DNA of 64,000 bases. Origin: Phaseolus vulgaris. Its lineage: Eukaryota; Streptophyta; Magnoliopsida; Fabales; Fabaceae. Where the stretch lies: the NCBI RefSeq assembly GCF_000499845.2, contig NC_023758.2, positions 15,208,427-15,272,426 of the forward strand, written 5' to 3'. Positions within the stretch are counted from its first letter, which is position 1; every line of letters begins with the position of its first letter. Positions 42,701 through 58,998 of this stretch are shown here, in pieces. The notes under the pieces are model-generated. The model searched no databases and was not told the origin of the DNA. It was given only the letters and a program-made list of their open reading frames with translations. Position numbers and translations under genes: made by a program.

Positions 42701-45700
42701 TCTTTAACTGGTGCTGCTAAAATGTTGCTTTCAGATAGAATCTTAACTGCTTCTCCTACAGGCGTATCTGCTAGAATTTCAATCACTACCAAGGCATTTT
42801 TCATGTTAGTGTTTTTGTCCATGCAGATCCTTGACTCAAATTAAATGCATAAGATGACAATGACTGAATGAATTCTTTTATGTGGTTAATCGCTTACCTT
42901 TTCCGCTAGGAACTTCTGGAAAAGAAGAGACTGGAATCTTTGCAAAGGCATCTGTCAAGGTCTCCTGCAATGACTGTGGTAGCTTCTTTCTAGATTGTAT
43001 GATTTCGAAATAGGTCTCACATTTTGAAAGTGAGTTGCTTGTTCTGAACTCCTGTTCTTGCGCCATATTTGGAACTAAAGGCATGAATTAGTATTAATTG
43101 ATGCTTCAATAATTTTCACAAAACTACAGAATTGTAGTCGTGCAGATATGTAGAATAGACCCCGTCTACTTAGTTTACATTGAAAATAAAGCTATCCCTT
43201 TCTGCTGTCAAAAGTTAGCAAGATCATTGGGATTTTTATACATTTTTTCAACAGCATCTTCTGGACTATGAAGGTTACTCTATTGCCATTTTGGTTCATT
43301 AATCTCTCAGATCTTACCACCCCTAGGATTTTGTTTCTCTCGAATTTGAAATGAAATGACAAGTGACTAAAAATCCTAAATGGCTGATAGCATGGTTTTA
43401 TGCGGCAATTGCATGTATTACATTTTCTTTGGTAGGGACTTGTACTGGGAAGTGAGTTGGGTTGGGATGATATCCCTGCAAGATTCCGCCATGCAACTCT
43501 TTGATCTATTCATCCTCTAGAGGACTTATGATAATAACTACTCATCTCCCATATAATATAGGACGATAGGCCATAGTTGGCATCTCCCCCAATCCGTCAT
43601 AACGAGAGATTTATATTACAATATTTGGTTAGAAATTGTTGATCTTAGGATACATAAATCGGAAACTGAAAATATAAACCGCAAATTCAATTCAAATTGT
43701 TTCATGAAATGCCTTTAAATTGTAATGCATGAACAATAGACTTTGGTTAGAAATCATGAAACCACGGAGATATAAATGGAGACAGATTGGATTACCACTT
43801 ATTGACAGTGTTTCTAGATTTGAATAGGTAAGTTATAGACTATGATATGAAACCATGAAAAGATAAATATATGGAGAAAGATCGAAGATGACATACCTGT
43901 AAATATGTGAATGCCAAAAGATTCAGAGCCTGGGAATTTTAATTCTGTGTTCTATTGCAAAAGCAGTTATATCTGGTTTTTGGAATTATTGGTAGGGGTT
44001 ACTAGCAGTGCCAAGTGTTGCTTGCTATTGGACGTGTGTCAAAGGATGGTTAAACCATTTGTTAACCGCTAATTGTTTTTCATCCCTTCAAGCACTATAC
44101 TGCTTTGATCGTTTCTTACCTCCAATCTTTACATCAACAACTTCTAATCCCGACCACCCATTATTTTATGGTGTAAAGGTCGCAACTTCTTCCACTCTGA
44201 AAAAACTAAGTAGCACTCACTAAGTGTAGTGTATTCTAAAACTAAGTCCCTATTTCAAGTTAGAGGAGAATAAATTATACAAATTTTAATAAATTTAATA
44301 TCACCTTTTAAATTAATTAAAATGTTTTCTGAGATAAGTTTTATCATGTTTCATATAACCTACTTTATCATCCTCTCACTGTTCCCAAGCTTTCTAAAGG
44401 AAGGTAAAGTCTCACCATATTAATTGTGATTAAAAAAATTTTAAACATCTAATCCCAATTAATATTTTGTAGGCTTAATTATGATTTTAGTGCTTGTCAA
44501 ATGTGTGAATTTTGATTTTGATTCTTATAAAAAAAATATCGGTTCCTTTAAAATTGAGAATTATCACTTTTGATATTAGTATTAAATAACACTAATTAAC
44601 TTGAAAAAGGATTAAATGATAGAAATAAATACTGTTGTTATAATGTATTGTTGGTTAATGTCACTTAAAAAACTCTTAAGATTCATAAAATAAATATTAT
44701 TTATTTGTCATGAAAAATAAATATTACGAATGAAAAACAGTAAGTTAAAATTTTAGAGAAAGGAAAATCGAAGAAAAATATTTTATATAGACTAAAACAA
44801 AAGTTCACACACATTATATAAGGACTAAGAAGTGATTTTAAATTTTTATGAAAAATATATTTAAGCCTATTTTATATTTGTATATATTTAGGAGCAAATA
44901 AATATTTCACATGTAATAAAATATATTATATAATGAAATTATATACTTATTTTATTATAAAATATATGTTCATATTTTAGAATGATTTGCGCATCGTGAT
45001 GTTATATTTCTTGAAATTATTATTATTATTATAATAAGAGCAAACACAAATACTCTTGCATATGTGTAAACATATTTTTTATTTTTATATTTCACATATA
45101 ATTATAATTATATTTAATATTAAAAATTAAATAAATAATATTATTAGATAACATATATTTACCATTCATTTTAATAAATACGAATTTACATTAAAAGATA
45201 TAATATTTTTTAAATATACCTACTAACATATTGTGATCAAAATATAAATGATTTAAGTTATATATATATATATATTATATAAATAAAGGGATTCCCTCTT
45301 AACTGTTCTTATTTTTTTTCCCTATTTTATCTTTATATTAATATTTAATTTTATTATTGTATTATGGTCTTATTCTCCTCTTAACTGTTCTTAATTTTGT
45401 TTTCATTTTATAAATTTATTTTATCTGTTATTATTTAACTGGAGAGGGGAGAGATTGATTAGTTATTTTTTCTGTTTTAAAGATCTTCTTCTCTATTAAA
45501 TAAAAAATTAAAGATATTTGTAATATTTTGTGGACCAGGAGAGTGGAGATTTGGTAAGTTACTTTTCTGATTTAAACTGATATTCTTTTTTTATTAAAAT
45601 TGTAGAATTTTTTTCTGATATAAACTGATATTCTTTTTTTATTAAAATTGTAGAATTTTAAAATTGATTTAAGAAACATATTTTATGATTCTTTATTAAA

Positions 45701-47317
45701 ATTGATTTAAGAAACAGATTTTATGATTCTCCACTACACATAATCCACGTATCCTACTTCCCACTTTCTCTCTCCTATATAGGTACCTACTTCCCACTTT
45801 CTCTCTCCTATATAGGTACCTACTTCCCACTTTCTCTCTCCACTACACATAACACATTCTTTTTTTTACCATACTTTTCATTTCTTTGATTAATCTTTTT
45901 GAAACCCTAATTTGACATTTGTTTCATGAAATTGTAATTGAAGTTTGTGACTAGAGGGAACGAAAAGACTCAAAAGTTGCGCACTTCATCACAACAATAG
46001 GCACTTCATCACAACAATAGGTACTTCATCACAACAATAGGTAATTCTCTTTATATGCGTTTCAATTTGTAAAACACTAATTTGTCTTCTGAAATTGTGA
46101 TTGAAACATGTGACTAGAGGGATAACTAAACTAAACTATATTCTCATTTCCTCATATTTTACGGAAAAGTTACTTCCAATTTGATTTTTAAGTTTTTTGT
46201 CATCACCATATCTTTTATCTTTGCTCTTTCTCTATATTTTCTTCTTTTAGGTTTTGATTTTTGAAATCATCTTAACTTTTTTCATAAAGTTATGATTTTA
46301 GAGACCACCTTCAAAATAGGTTCTCTCACCAGAGAGCATTATGTAGAGAAGGTATGTCATCGTGTTCTTAAATCTATGTTTTACATGTTATACTAATATT
46401 TTGTTTATTTTTTATTTGTTAACTGTAGAGAGTTAATATTCATAGCAAAATAGAGGAATCGGAGAAGGATTGTCGCGCTCACTCTCCCAATCGTAAGGTC
46501 GTAAGGTTCTAACACGAAGGAACATTATATTTGGGTGCGAAAGATGAGAACAATTTAAACGAGTCTCTATACAGGTCCAAGGGTCCAAGGTGAAGAAAAG
46601 AGAAGCAGATTTCATTGCATTTTCTTCTTTTGTATATAATATTTTTCAAACAATTGAGGATGAATTTTTGGTGTATTGTTTAATGGCGTCATATGTATTG
46701 TAATGATTGTCATATATTATTGGTTGTTTATAGACCTAATGAAAAATATTGGTTTAATTCCTATAATTGATAAAATATTAAAAATTATTAAAAAAAATAT
46801 GAAACTCAAATTCTATTTAATTATTTTTTCGGTTGAGTTTGTAGTTTTAAATAAATTTTAACTATTACCAAATACATATATTTTTACCCATAATTAATAA
46901 AATATTAAAAACTATAAAAAATATGAAACTCAAATTCTATTTAATTATTTTCTATCTTGAGAGACGGTTTTGAATTCAAATGGTAATTTTGAATTTTAAA
47001 TTTTGAAAATTCATTCATTCTCTTTACCATATGTAACTTTTAATTACTGCTCTTAACTATTTTATTAACCTACTCTTTAACTATAAACTCTTTAACTTCT
47101 CATTTTAATGTTATTAAGAGAAATTGTTTTTGAAGAATAAAAAAATACTAAAGAAAGAGAAATAAAAAATGCGGATACACACTACTAACTGTATACTCTT
47201 TAACTTCTCATTTTAATGTTATTAAAAGAAATTGTTTTTGAAAAATAAAAAAAATACTAAAGAAATAGAAATAAAAAATGCGGATACACAGGCATGTCAG
47301 TACCTGTGTTCCCGCTA

Positions 47318-47352
<35 letters not shown>

Positions 47353-50300
47353 AAATTACAAATGTCACGTAAAATTATAATATATATTTCTATATACGGA
47401 CAAAATTCCTTATACTCTAAGTATAAATAATAATTCTTATCTCATCAAGTTGCCAGAAAAGTCACTGCTCCTATTAATTCCAAACCACCATTACCATTGT
47501 CTCATACACTTTGGTTGTTTTAATTTTAGAGATAAAAAATAATTAATTGTTATAATAATTAAATTAGAGATAATTTTAGAGATTTAATTAATTTATTTAT
47601 TTTTAAATTAGTTTCTATTATTGTTAAATAGTTTCTAAATTGATATCTAATTAACTATCAATGTTTTTGCTACTAAATTTATAATCTAAATAATTGGTAG
47701 TTAAAACCTTGGTAGCTAAGAAGATACAAATTTAAAAATTATTTAACAATTTTTTTTTATTAGCAATAGAAACTAATTTATAAACCAAATTTTTTTTTTC
47801 CTCTAAAATGGTCTCTAATTTAATTATTATAACAATTAATTATTTTTATCTCTAAAATTTGTTTCTATTGAATGATTGTCTTGAATGATTGTCTTGTAAT
47901 ATTTAATTAATCTGCTTTATCTGTTGTTATGTTGTGACCAAAATTATTGAATGAAGATTATTAAATTGTGAATATTATATAAAATTAATTATATTGTCTA
48001 AACATTAATTCTGAAATATATGTTGTCAATGCATTAATTTCAGTGTAAAGATTAATCTTTATTTTACTTTGCCTCACAAATTATCAGGGTGATTTATTTG
48101 AATTTATTTTGATAAAGATTCGACAACACATAAAATAAAATTAGATTAATCCAACTTTTTCTTTAGGTAGGAAAATGTAGAAAAATATTAATTATACGTA
48201 TATAATAAAAATAAAAATAAAATATTTTTTCATTATGATAATTTATATACGTGATTGTTAATTAATCAATTCATAATTAAATATAAGTGGCTGTCATCAG
48301 GTTGACGCCATATATGCTTCTACCTAGCTGATAATTAGAATCAGGTCAAAAAGTCTCCATCTAATAACCATTTCGTCTAAAACATAAAATAATAAAATAA
48401 AATATTAATATAAAAATAAAATGGAAAGTAATTATCTACACGTTTATAAAGTGAATCCTCTTAATATACATTTGATTTTCTACTTTTTACTTAACATATA
48501 TAGAAATAATTTTGGATGAGTCAAAAATGAAAAATGAAAAAAACATGTAAAAGAAAAGTGATGAATTAATTAAAGAATTTTTTTTCTTCAGTTTTGAGTT
48601 TCTCTTCTTCTTAAGTTTTTTCTCTTCTTCCATTGATAGTTTTGGAATCAGAGAGTGTGATGATATTCACGTTAAAGTTAAGATTGACTTGATAGTAGAT
48701 ACAAAAGAATAATGGTTTTGGAATAAAGAGAGTGATTGTAAATGAAGATTATTTTATTTGATATGTGAGATTTGATGTGAAAATGTGTGTAAGAGTATGC
48801 TCTTTCTTTCTTTCTTTCTGTTGTTTACTTAAAATGAGGAATTAAGGAAAGAGTGGGGGAATAGTATAAAAATTGTACACTAGTATTAAATTAAAAAATA
48901 GTTTTATTTTTTAAGTAATTCATATAAAATGACAAAATACTCCATTGTACTAATAAAATGAGATATATTAAATAAGGGTAGAATTGAAAGAAATTTATGT
49001 ACACAAAAAAGTGGTTATAATGGAGAATCTCCTTTATATATAGGTATAGATAAGTATAAATTATTATTATTATGATAACTAAGATGGTAGTGTTAGTCAT
49101 ATAAAGAATTATTCAGTTAACACTTTTCATATTTTAAGAATACTTTTTAAATATTAAAATAGAAAATAAAAGTTGGAGTCTCAAATTTTCATGGCTTATA
49201 ATCTTTTTCATCCTTAACATTTTATTAAAATTTGTAAAAATACATAGAAAATATTAAAAGATTTTGTTGAACAAACTATACTTTTATAAAAAAATTCTAC
49301 TTACATGCAAGAGACTTCCTAGAGAAACTTTATGAAACCAAATTGACCAAATATTAAGTATTATATAGTTAAGGAATTGAACATAATCAAATGGGAGGCG
49401 CTACATGCTTCTTCTCAAACTTCTCTAACCGTTATGGGGAATATGACATGTAAATAATTTTTTAGAGATGAGAAGGGTAAAAGAAGTGTTCATATCAATG
49501 AAGCTAAATAGGTGGAGAAAAATGTTTGGATTTCTCAGGTTCTATGATGTTAAGAATACAAGAAGAACAAAGATGAAACTAGACAAGATAAGACTTGAGA
49601 GTTTTAAGGTACATGTCATATTCCAAAGTATAAATTGGAGGAGAAACAAAATATTAACAACCATACATGAGAGACGAGAAACAAAATTATCAAAAATCAA
49701 ATAGAAGGGGAGAGAAGACAATAACAAGGAACATGTTAGCTCACTACAAGAAAATCTCGAATTATTTACAGATTATTACATACGGATCAAAATCCGTATG
49801 TAAAGTGAACATTACATACAAATTTTTACATACGGATTCTATTTCGTATGTAAATAGATATTACATATGGATTTTTCCGTATGTAAACCAAAGGTAATTA
49901 CATACGGATTATATCCATATGTAACTTTGGCGCCATGAAGCGGGAATAAAATTTCGTATGTAACTTTGGAACAATGAAGCAGAAAGTAAAATAAAATCTG
50001 CAGTGAATGGAATTCGAAACCAGGTTCCTTCAGGTTCATTCGAAGATCATCATTCGGGTGAAGCCCCTTCAGTTAGACCATATGCTTGTCTTATTCTACG
50101 ACATGGAGCAAGTTCTTATCTTCTATCACATATACATGGACTACATTTTGACTCTACTGCACATGTTGGTTCTTCACCACTGAGCCTGGGACTAAATGTT
50201 AGTACTCCACTTCGACCGCATGTTACTACTGCACCACTTGGACTATAAATCCTACTCCATAGATGGGGAAAAATGTTTGGATTTCTCAGGTTCTATGATG

Positions 50301-53300
50301 TTAGGAATCTGATACAAACCAAGTAGCTATGAAGATGACCAAGGAAGCAAAAGACAAAGCACATGATGAGCAATCATCTCAGCAAACAATTCAAGACCCC
50401 ACCAAGGATCTCATGAACCCGACCAGAGGAGATGGACATAAACCAGAGCATCAACTGTTCTTCCTTTTGGTCATCTTAAAAGATAGAATATGTTGTAAAT
50501 AATTTGGGCTCACTTTAGGGGTCCAAATAGCAAAGATAGGCTAGAATAAGGTACCTTTAACTTAATAGGGGGTGTAGTTAACATTTTATCTTGTTCCTAG
50601 CCCTTTAGGAAGGGATTTTGACCTAGTTTCTAGAAGGACAAGCCTAAGGTGCGGGTTTGACTTAGTCAAACCCTAAGGCTGCCCTTTTTTTTTGCGTTTC
50701 CCATCTTACCCTTCATGCTTGTTCTCCAAGGCTCCTTCACCTATAAATAGGAGGCTTACCTCATTGTATTTTACAAGTTGAATTTGATTGAAGTAAAGAA
50801 ACTTTGCACAAATTGTGTGAGCTCTTAGTGAGGCTTATGTCCTCTTAGGTTTGAGGTCTTATCTTGAGTGATTTGGGAAGCTCTCAAGTGGCGGCCAACA
50901 CACTCATCTTGGAGCACATCACCCTCCAAGTGGCGTGACATTCCTCACCCACCATCATAAGTTTTCTCATTCCATTTTGCCTTTCCATTTTGCTTTTCCA
51001 TTTTTCCAATCCATTTTATGTGTTTGTCTCTTAGTTTCTCTTCTTTGTTACTCTTGGGTTTCACTCATAATCATGAGTATGGTGGATCATTTGGGAGGCC
51101 ATGACCACCATTGATGTTACCTTGTGCCCATTTTCAATTCTGCAATTGCATCTCATTCTCACCATATCTTGTTTTTCGTGAACTGCACCTTCACACTTAC
51201 TTAGCCACTTGGTTAAGTTCGTGTCCAGTGAAAATCTTCCTTAGGTCTCACCATTAATTGTTAAAAACCCCAATTTTAAGTAAAAGTGTCACCATAAATG
51301 AAAACATCTAAAAATCAACTCTTGCAAGTTCGAGAGAATTCGACCTCGAATTTAGAACTCCTGCAAATATTATAGTGAGTTTGTTCACATGATTTGTATA
51401 TGGTAGGTGTGAAGCAAACTTATGTTCATTAAGCTTAGGGAGATTACATGGTTGAATTCTAGCTAGAGGCCATGTTTAGAAAGAATATTTGGGGATGAAA
51501 TGATTTTGGGAGAATCCTTTTAGAAGGTGATAACCTTTAGGAGGGTTTTGAATATCATCCCTAAACTTCTTAATCAAATATGTCAAGTATTTAAAATGTT
51601 TAGGTAATGAAAAAGATAAGGAAGAAAAACACCTTTGAGGTGAAGTGATGATACCCGTGTTATCTTGTCCTTCGTTTTCTCTTTCATTTCACTTTTGGTT
51701 TTTGTTTTAAGTTGGGCCTGATGTTCCTCTTTTAGCTTTGAGGTTCTTTTATTTGGACAATTGGTAGCTATGTGCCCAAACCCTAAACATTTAAAACATT
51801 TTGTGCTTGAAAGGTTTGATGGGTGACTTAGGGGTAGACGTAGAAGGTTTGTTGTTATAAATATTATAGGAAGAAGTGGTTTCTTTTGAAAATTTGGAAG
51901 GAGAAGTTGTTTGTAGAAATGTTATTTTTATCCTTCCCTGAAGATTTGTAGAAGCCATATTGATGAGTAGTTTTGAAAGTTGTTTTCGTCAAAATATGTG
52001 ATTCCACCTTGATGGCTAGGTGAACCAACTTCTTTAAAGAAGAGTACTCATATAATTCTACAACATCTTTAATTTCTCTCCTTAAACCACTCACAAACCT
52101 AGTGATCTTTAACTCTTCACTATCATGCATATTTATCTTAGTCAAAGTTGTTTCTAGATCTTTAAAATATTCGTCTACCGTCCTAGGTCCTTGATGAAGT
52201 CGTTGGAGCTTCAACAAGAGTTCCTTCCTATAAGGAGGAGGAACAAACCATGCACACATACATGATTTCAAATCATACCAAGAGACCACGGTTGGCCTCT
52301 TGTTTAGCCCAATGTCCATTACAGTTTGTTGCCACCATTGGATGGCATAGTCTAAAAGAATTCGGGAAGCTAACCTAACCTTTTGGTTCTCGGTGACTTT
52401 ATACACATTAAAGAGATGTTCAACTTTAGCTTCCCATTCTAAATACAAAGTAGGGTCATTGGACCCACTAAAGCTAGGTAATTTTACAAAATCAAAAGAA
52501 TGTTGTGGTTGTTGTTGGTGTTGATGGTGTCGTTTGTCAAAATTGTGCACTCGCTAATCATGTTCTTGACTCCCATAGTGCATGGAATGTCTAGTTGTTC
52601 TTGGCGGCTACCATCTCCTTTCTTGAGTTTGCCTTGATTGAGCTTCTTCTAGTCTTTGCAATATTTTTGCTAATTGGCTTATTTCCTCATCTTTGTGGAC
52701 CATTCACTTCTTGACCTCCACAAGTTCTCCCAAAAGGTGGGCTTTGTGATGTGATTGCAGTTTTGAAGATTCAGCTAAAGACAAATGACCCATAATGTTT
52801 GCACAAAGGAATCAAACAATTAGTGAAAAAGAAGTTAGAATACACTCTTTCAAGTTTGCGTCAATTTTGGTGAAAAGAAATCAAAAGGAGAACACTCAAA
52901 GCACTCAAAAAGAATTTTATCCTCTCAAAAAGGTCTTTCTTGGTATTGAAAAATTTCTCAAGTGAAAGAGGACAAAGGCAAACACACTTGATCTCAAAGA
53001 ACAACAACAAAACTTAAGGAATTTGAAAAGACAAACAAGATAAGTTCAAAACAAGAAAGCTAAACCAAATTTTGGGAAAAAAGATTATGACAAAACTTGA
53101 AAAGGAAGACAAGCAAGAAAAAGGCACACAAAAAGACTTTAAGATACTTACTAAACTTTTAACAATGAAACTCTCTTTAGAAATTTGTCAAAGAAAAAGG
53201 ATAAAAATTCCACAAAGGTTGAAATCAATTTGGCAATCAAGATGAACCCAAAATTTTGAAAATCTTGCTCTTTGAAAAAAATTGGAACACAATTTATTTT

Positions 53301-54543
53301 TGCGCAATCTCCTTTTTTAGTTTTTTTGTACTTGTTTTTTGATTATGGAAATGAAATGTCATAGTTTTGATCATGCATATTTTCATATAACTCCAATTTT
53401 CACAAAAAGTTTGAGATTCAAAATAATTGATCTATGGAAATCTTTTATTTGGAACTTAAATCTACTTCTACTCAAACAAGTATCGAATTACTTATAAACT
53501 TTCACAATTAAAAGCAAGTATAGGCAAAAATATAAGGACTCCTAGAACACTAAAGAACATATGACTCAAGATTACCATTTAATGATGGTGTTCTTTGAGG
53601 ACCACAAAGATCAATGTGAATGAGCTACAATTTCTTCAAAGCTCTCAAAGCTTATTTAGGGTTGCTTGTGTGCTTCCCAAATTTGCATGCTCAATAGTAG
53701 GTCAGGTCATCATCAAGATGAAAAAGTCCTTTTACCAGCTTCTTTGATTGCATTTGAAGCAACCCCCAAAGATGAAAATGCCTGAGTCTTTTGTGCCAAA
53801 TTTCAGTGGCACTTTCTTTGGATTTAAAGGCCATGTGCCTCTCTTCCATTGGATTAAGAGAAAAACTCTTTCCCTTCATTTAAATTTTAAACAAATCTCT
53901 GCCATCAACATCTTTGATTAAACAATGTTTATTTTCAAACATCACTTTATAGCATTTTTCCAACAATTGACCAACACTCAAAAGATTTTTATTAATCTCT
54001 GGCGCAAAAAGATCCTTTGTAATGGTTTTTGTACCTTTACAGCTTGTGATAGCTATTGTGCCTTTTCCTTTTACTGTCAGGTGTTCACCATTTCCAATCC
54101 TCACCCTTTTAAAATCAGCAACTCTCAATTCCTTTAAGAGTTCTTTGTCATGTGTCATGTGGTTGGTGTAGTGACTGTCAACCAACCAACTTTCACTTGA
54201 TTCTCTGATTGAGAAACAAGTGGCTATGAACAATTGATCTTCCTTTTCTTGATCAACAACTTGAGCATCTGCCTCTTTCACTTTATTTTTGGTTTTGCAT
54301 ATCACTGCTTCATGTCCAAGTTGGTTGCATTTGGAACATTTGGCGTTAGGTCTTCTCCAACATTTGAATGATGGATGGCCTTTCTTTCCACAGTGTTGGC
54401 AAGGTGGATATGTTTTCTTTAAGCCTCCTCCTTTGCCCTTTTGGTGATTGCTAAATGAATTCTCTTCATTTGATGGCTGGTTCTTCCAATTCTTCATCTT
54501 TTTTATACTTGTTGTAAGCTTGATGCTTGACTGGTAAGCCCAA

Positions 54544-54582
<39 letters not shown>

Positions 54583-57500
54583 CTCTTTATTTGTCTTTGA
54601 ACATGTTTTCTTGTTGGTGTTTTACAGAGAATTCACATTAAAGTTTGTTGCTTTTTAGAAGGTATTGAAGAGAAAGAAAGTTTAACGAGTGAAGACTTGA
54701 AATCTGGAAGAATCAATTTATTTTAAAATACTTCAAAACTTAAATACTAATATCCATGATCCTTAATCATAACTGAAACAAGGATTGAATCCTAAAAATA
54801 AGCAAAAAAAAATAAATCAGATACATGATTAAAGAAAGAAAATAATTAAGTCCTGAAATCAAAGAGCACTACTTTTAATCAGTCAAACATTAACAAAACA
54901 GAAAAAGAATAAGTGACTACATTCTTAAACACGTGACTTAACATTTCTGTTGGAGGATGTAAGTTTCTAATTGTAGTTTGTAGTTAACTCTGAATAGGTT
55001 GTACCTGTTTGATAAAGGTTTTTTTGTAAAGCTTGAGACACCCCTAAAATGTTTCTTTTTATTTAATTTATTCATTCTTGATTAAAAAAAAAGTAAAAAT
55101 AACCTAAAAAGCATTATATAAAAGAGAAGATCCACAGAACTCAGTATGCATGAGTATCATTAGCCTACAACGGAGGTTTTTGTGGGGGTGGGGGAAGGAG
55201 AAGAAGCCGATCTCATGGGTAAGCTGGGAGAACTTGTGTAAACCAAAGGAGGAGGGAGGACTGAGGCTTACAAATATCCAAAAGTTTAATTATGCCCTAT
55301 TGGCTAAGTGGAGATGGAAGGAGCTCTTGGAGTCAAAATATGGAGTAGAAGATGAGCCAATGCAAACACCTTTAAAAAGGCAATCATGGTGGTGGAGGGA
55401 CCTCAATAGAGTGTGCAGGGAGGAAGGAGGAGATGGATGGTTCCAAGCAGAATTGGGATGGAAGCTAGGTCGAGGTAATAAAACGAGATTTTGGGAGGAT
55501 GTGTGGGTTGGGAGCACTAACCTCAAAACGTTGTTCCCCAGACTTTACTCCTTATCGCAGAATCAGGGGCAAAGGGTGGAAGAGGTAAGTGCGTGGGAAG
55601 GGTTAGTATGGCGATGGACCTTAAGTTGGAGGCGAGACAGAATTGAATGGGAATCGGAGTTGGAAACAGAGCTTGCAACTCACATATCTAGCGTCAGTAT
55701 TAACAAGGAGCAGTCAGATGTACGGGTATGGGGAAAAGAAGAAAATGGGTGTTTCACAGTGAAATCAACATATCTGTGCTTAGCTAGTAGTGATGGAGGG
55801 CGTCAGAGTGAAGTGTTCAAGTATCTTTGGAAGGCAAGGGCCTTCCCCAATGTCTTAACCACAACATGGAGAGCTCTACTGGATAGACTGCCAACTAGAG
55901 AGTGCTTGAGTAGGAGAGGGGTGATGCTAGAGTCTACAATGTGTGTACTGTGCCATGACAAGATCGAATCGAGTCAACATCTATTTATGGAGTGCGATTT
56001 GGCTATGCGGGTATGGAGCCTGTGTCATAGATGGATCGACACTTTGTCTGTAGAAAGTAATGTACTTATGTGCCACTTTGAGAGCTTCCTGCTCACCTAG
56101 GCCAGCAACAAACAAAACTCGGTGTGGAAAGGTATATGGGCAGCTATAGTAAGGAGCATTTGGGAGCACAGAAACTCGGTGGTGTTTAAGCAAAGAATTG
56201 TAGACGCAGAAGAGGTGTTTCAAAAAGCCCAACTTAAATCCTGGCTATGGATGAAGCATAAGGTACAAAGGTTTGATTATTCTTTCGTTGACTGGATCTT
56301 GAATCCAATGCCTTGTATCGAGAGTTATAAATGAAGGGGGCCAAGAACGGCTCTGTTCCTAAGCTGGCCTGTACTGCAATATATCAAAAGTAATTTTGGT
56401 GGCCTGTGAGGTGTCCAGGGAGGAATGGTGACTTTTGTGCCTTCTGTTCTTGGCAGCCTTGGCCGAATGCCTTTGGCAGTGTATGGCGGACATAGATGCC
56501 ACGCTACTAACGATGCCTAAGCATAACTGGATGCTGTGAGGGATGAAGCTGGATTACTAGTATGGAAGAGGAATGGACTGGGTTGCAGGTGATCGTGGTT
56601 GCCGCTGGGTTGGTTATATACAGTGAGGATTGGGTAGGACAATCTGGTGTAGATTTTGTTGCAGGTACCTAAAGGGGAGCAGTTGAACAAAGGCACGTCT
56701 GGAACGTTTTGGAAGCTGGGTTGCTGTAAAATGCTGGACCATCACCACCTAGCATTCGTCTAGCTGGCTTGGGGCCAAACATTACGAAGCTACTCACCTC
56801 TGATGCTGGAAAGTAAAAGAGCCCATGCTCGGTTTTGTGCCCTTCAAGAAGATGCCATAGCAGACCTGACTTTAGGCCGATGGCAGTTGGTTCGGTGGTA
56901 ATGTTGTGGCAGGTGAATTTTGGATGCAGAATTTAGCTGAAGGATGGTGTGGCTACTGCCATTCCTTTAGTTCCTCGTCATGATGGTGCACCTGTTAATT
57001 TTTAACCTCTGTGGTTTAGATATGCTCGTCATTCACCCCATATGCTTGAGGCTTGGGGTGGGTGCATTTATGATTCTGTTAGTCCTGGATTTCCTTTTGG
57101 TTTTTTTGTAGTGTCACTCTCCATATGGTTGATGTATACGGGTTGAGGTACCCCTGAAGTATCCCTCTTAATTTAATTAATTCATTGCTGATAAAAAAAA
57201 AAAAAACTCCTTCTTAATAAAAAAAAAAGTAAAAATGAAATTAAAAAGCATTATATAAAAGAGAAGAACCACACACGGGTTCATATTAGTGTTTAATCAC
57301 CCTAATATATTCCTAGAGAAATTACAACATATATAGTCTATGAAAGTAATTCACAAAATACTTAACAACATCATGCTATAATCTCTAATGGAATTCCGGG
57401 AATTGAGAATCAAACAACCTTGAAAACTGCTCATCAACACTCTTCCTTCCTATTAGGCAAAACAAAACCTCGAAATCCGTAGATGTAACTTTCATGCATG

Positions 57501-58842
57501 TCCTTTTGTAGGCTATGTCAAGACTCCTTCGGTACTAAAATCAATATCACATACCGAGATACACATTTTAATATTATTGAACATGTTACTGAACATGATT
57601 TGAGCATACATCTTAATTTTATTCAACAACGATACAAAAATTAAAGTCAATATACTTTATGCTGTTTCACTTCCATTGCTCAGGTAATTGTAGTGGAAAT
57701 ATACTTGAGTTTCCTTGTTGAGTGTTAAGAGCAGAAGAAGACACACTCAAGTACCTTGATGATGCACATCCTATGCTATTTTTCACTACACAGCTTTAAG
57801 CTCAGTTCTGCATTCTCAAGAACATGGTTTTCTCTTAACGTATCACCACTGGCTCCATTGCCAACATATGTTGTGAGGGCAGTTGCTAACACTGAGTGAA
57901 ATTTTGGATTGCTTGTGATTGCCTTGGTTGCAGCAATAATGGAATCCGGCAAAAACCGTTGAGGAAAGTTATTGTTGGTCATGCAAATAGGTTGATGGAG
58001 ATGCTCAAGAGGCTGATTTTGACTTCCAGGGTTTAAGAAGTAACCACCATGGTTTATATTATGAGTTAGTGCTCTTGAGTTGAAGTAACCACTGTAACTG
58101 CTCCAAGGTGATGGAGGCATGATAGATTGTGGAGGAGAGAAATCTGAGGAAAAATTAAGGTTTGTTGATGAGTATTTTGGCATGTGAGGGAAGCTTGAGT
58201 TTGAGGCTGTTGGGGGTGCTGTAAGGTCCAAAGTGATTGTGGGGTGATAATTCAAGCTTGAAATAGATGAGTTTGGAAAGTAGAATTGATGTGGTCTTGA
58301 AATTTGGTATGTGGAGAAGTTTAGAGCATTATGAGGGTTGTAATTAGGAGCACTAAATTTGGTAATGGAGGATATAGCTGAATTGACTAGTCCATGTCCA
58401 TGCTCTGAACTCAGTGAGGGACATTGGAGCATGGAAGCTGCAGCAGAAGTTGTGCAGGCCATTGCAGTGGCTGACATAGGCAGTGGATGATTGTGGGTTC
58501 CTTCATAGGTTGTGATCAATATGGACATGTCTTCAGCACATCTTTGCACCTGAATTATTTACAAGAAAAGAAGGTTAATTAAAATCTTTTGGGATTCTAA
58601 TCTAAGCTCAATTTGATGTCCTAAAATCAATTAAAAGTTAGTAAAACCAGCACAATGAAATAGTGAAAATCAAGATGCAAAGAGAAAAAAATTGAAGGAG
58701 TAAAGAAAATAAAAGAAATTAATTTAATTAGTGGTGCTGAACTACATGCACAATTTTATACCTACACTAATTGTTAATTTTCATTCTTTTTTTCTCTTCG
58801 CCTATAAAAGATATTTCTTTTTATTCTACTCTGTTTTAATCA

Positions 58843-58998
<156 letters not shown>
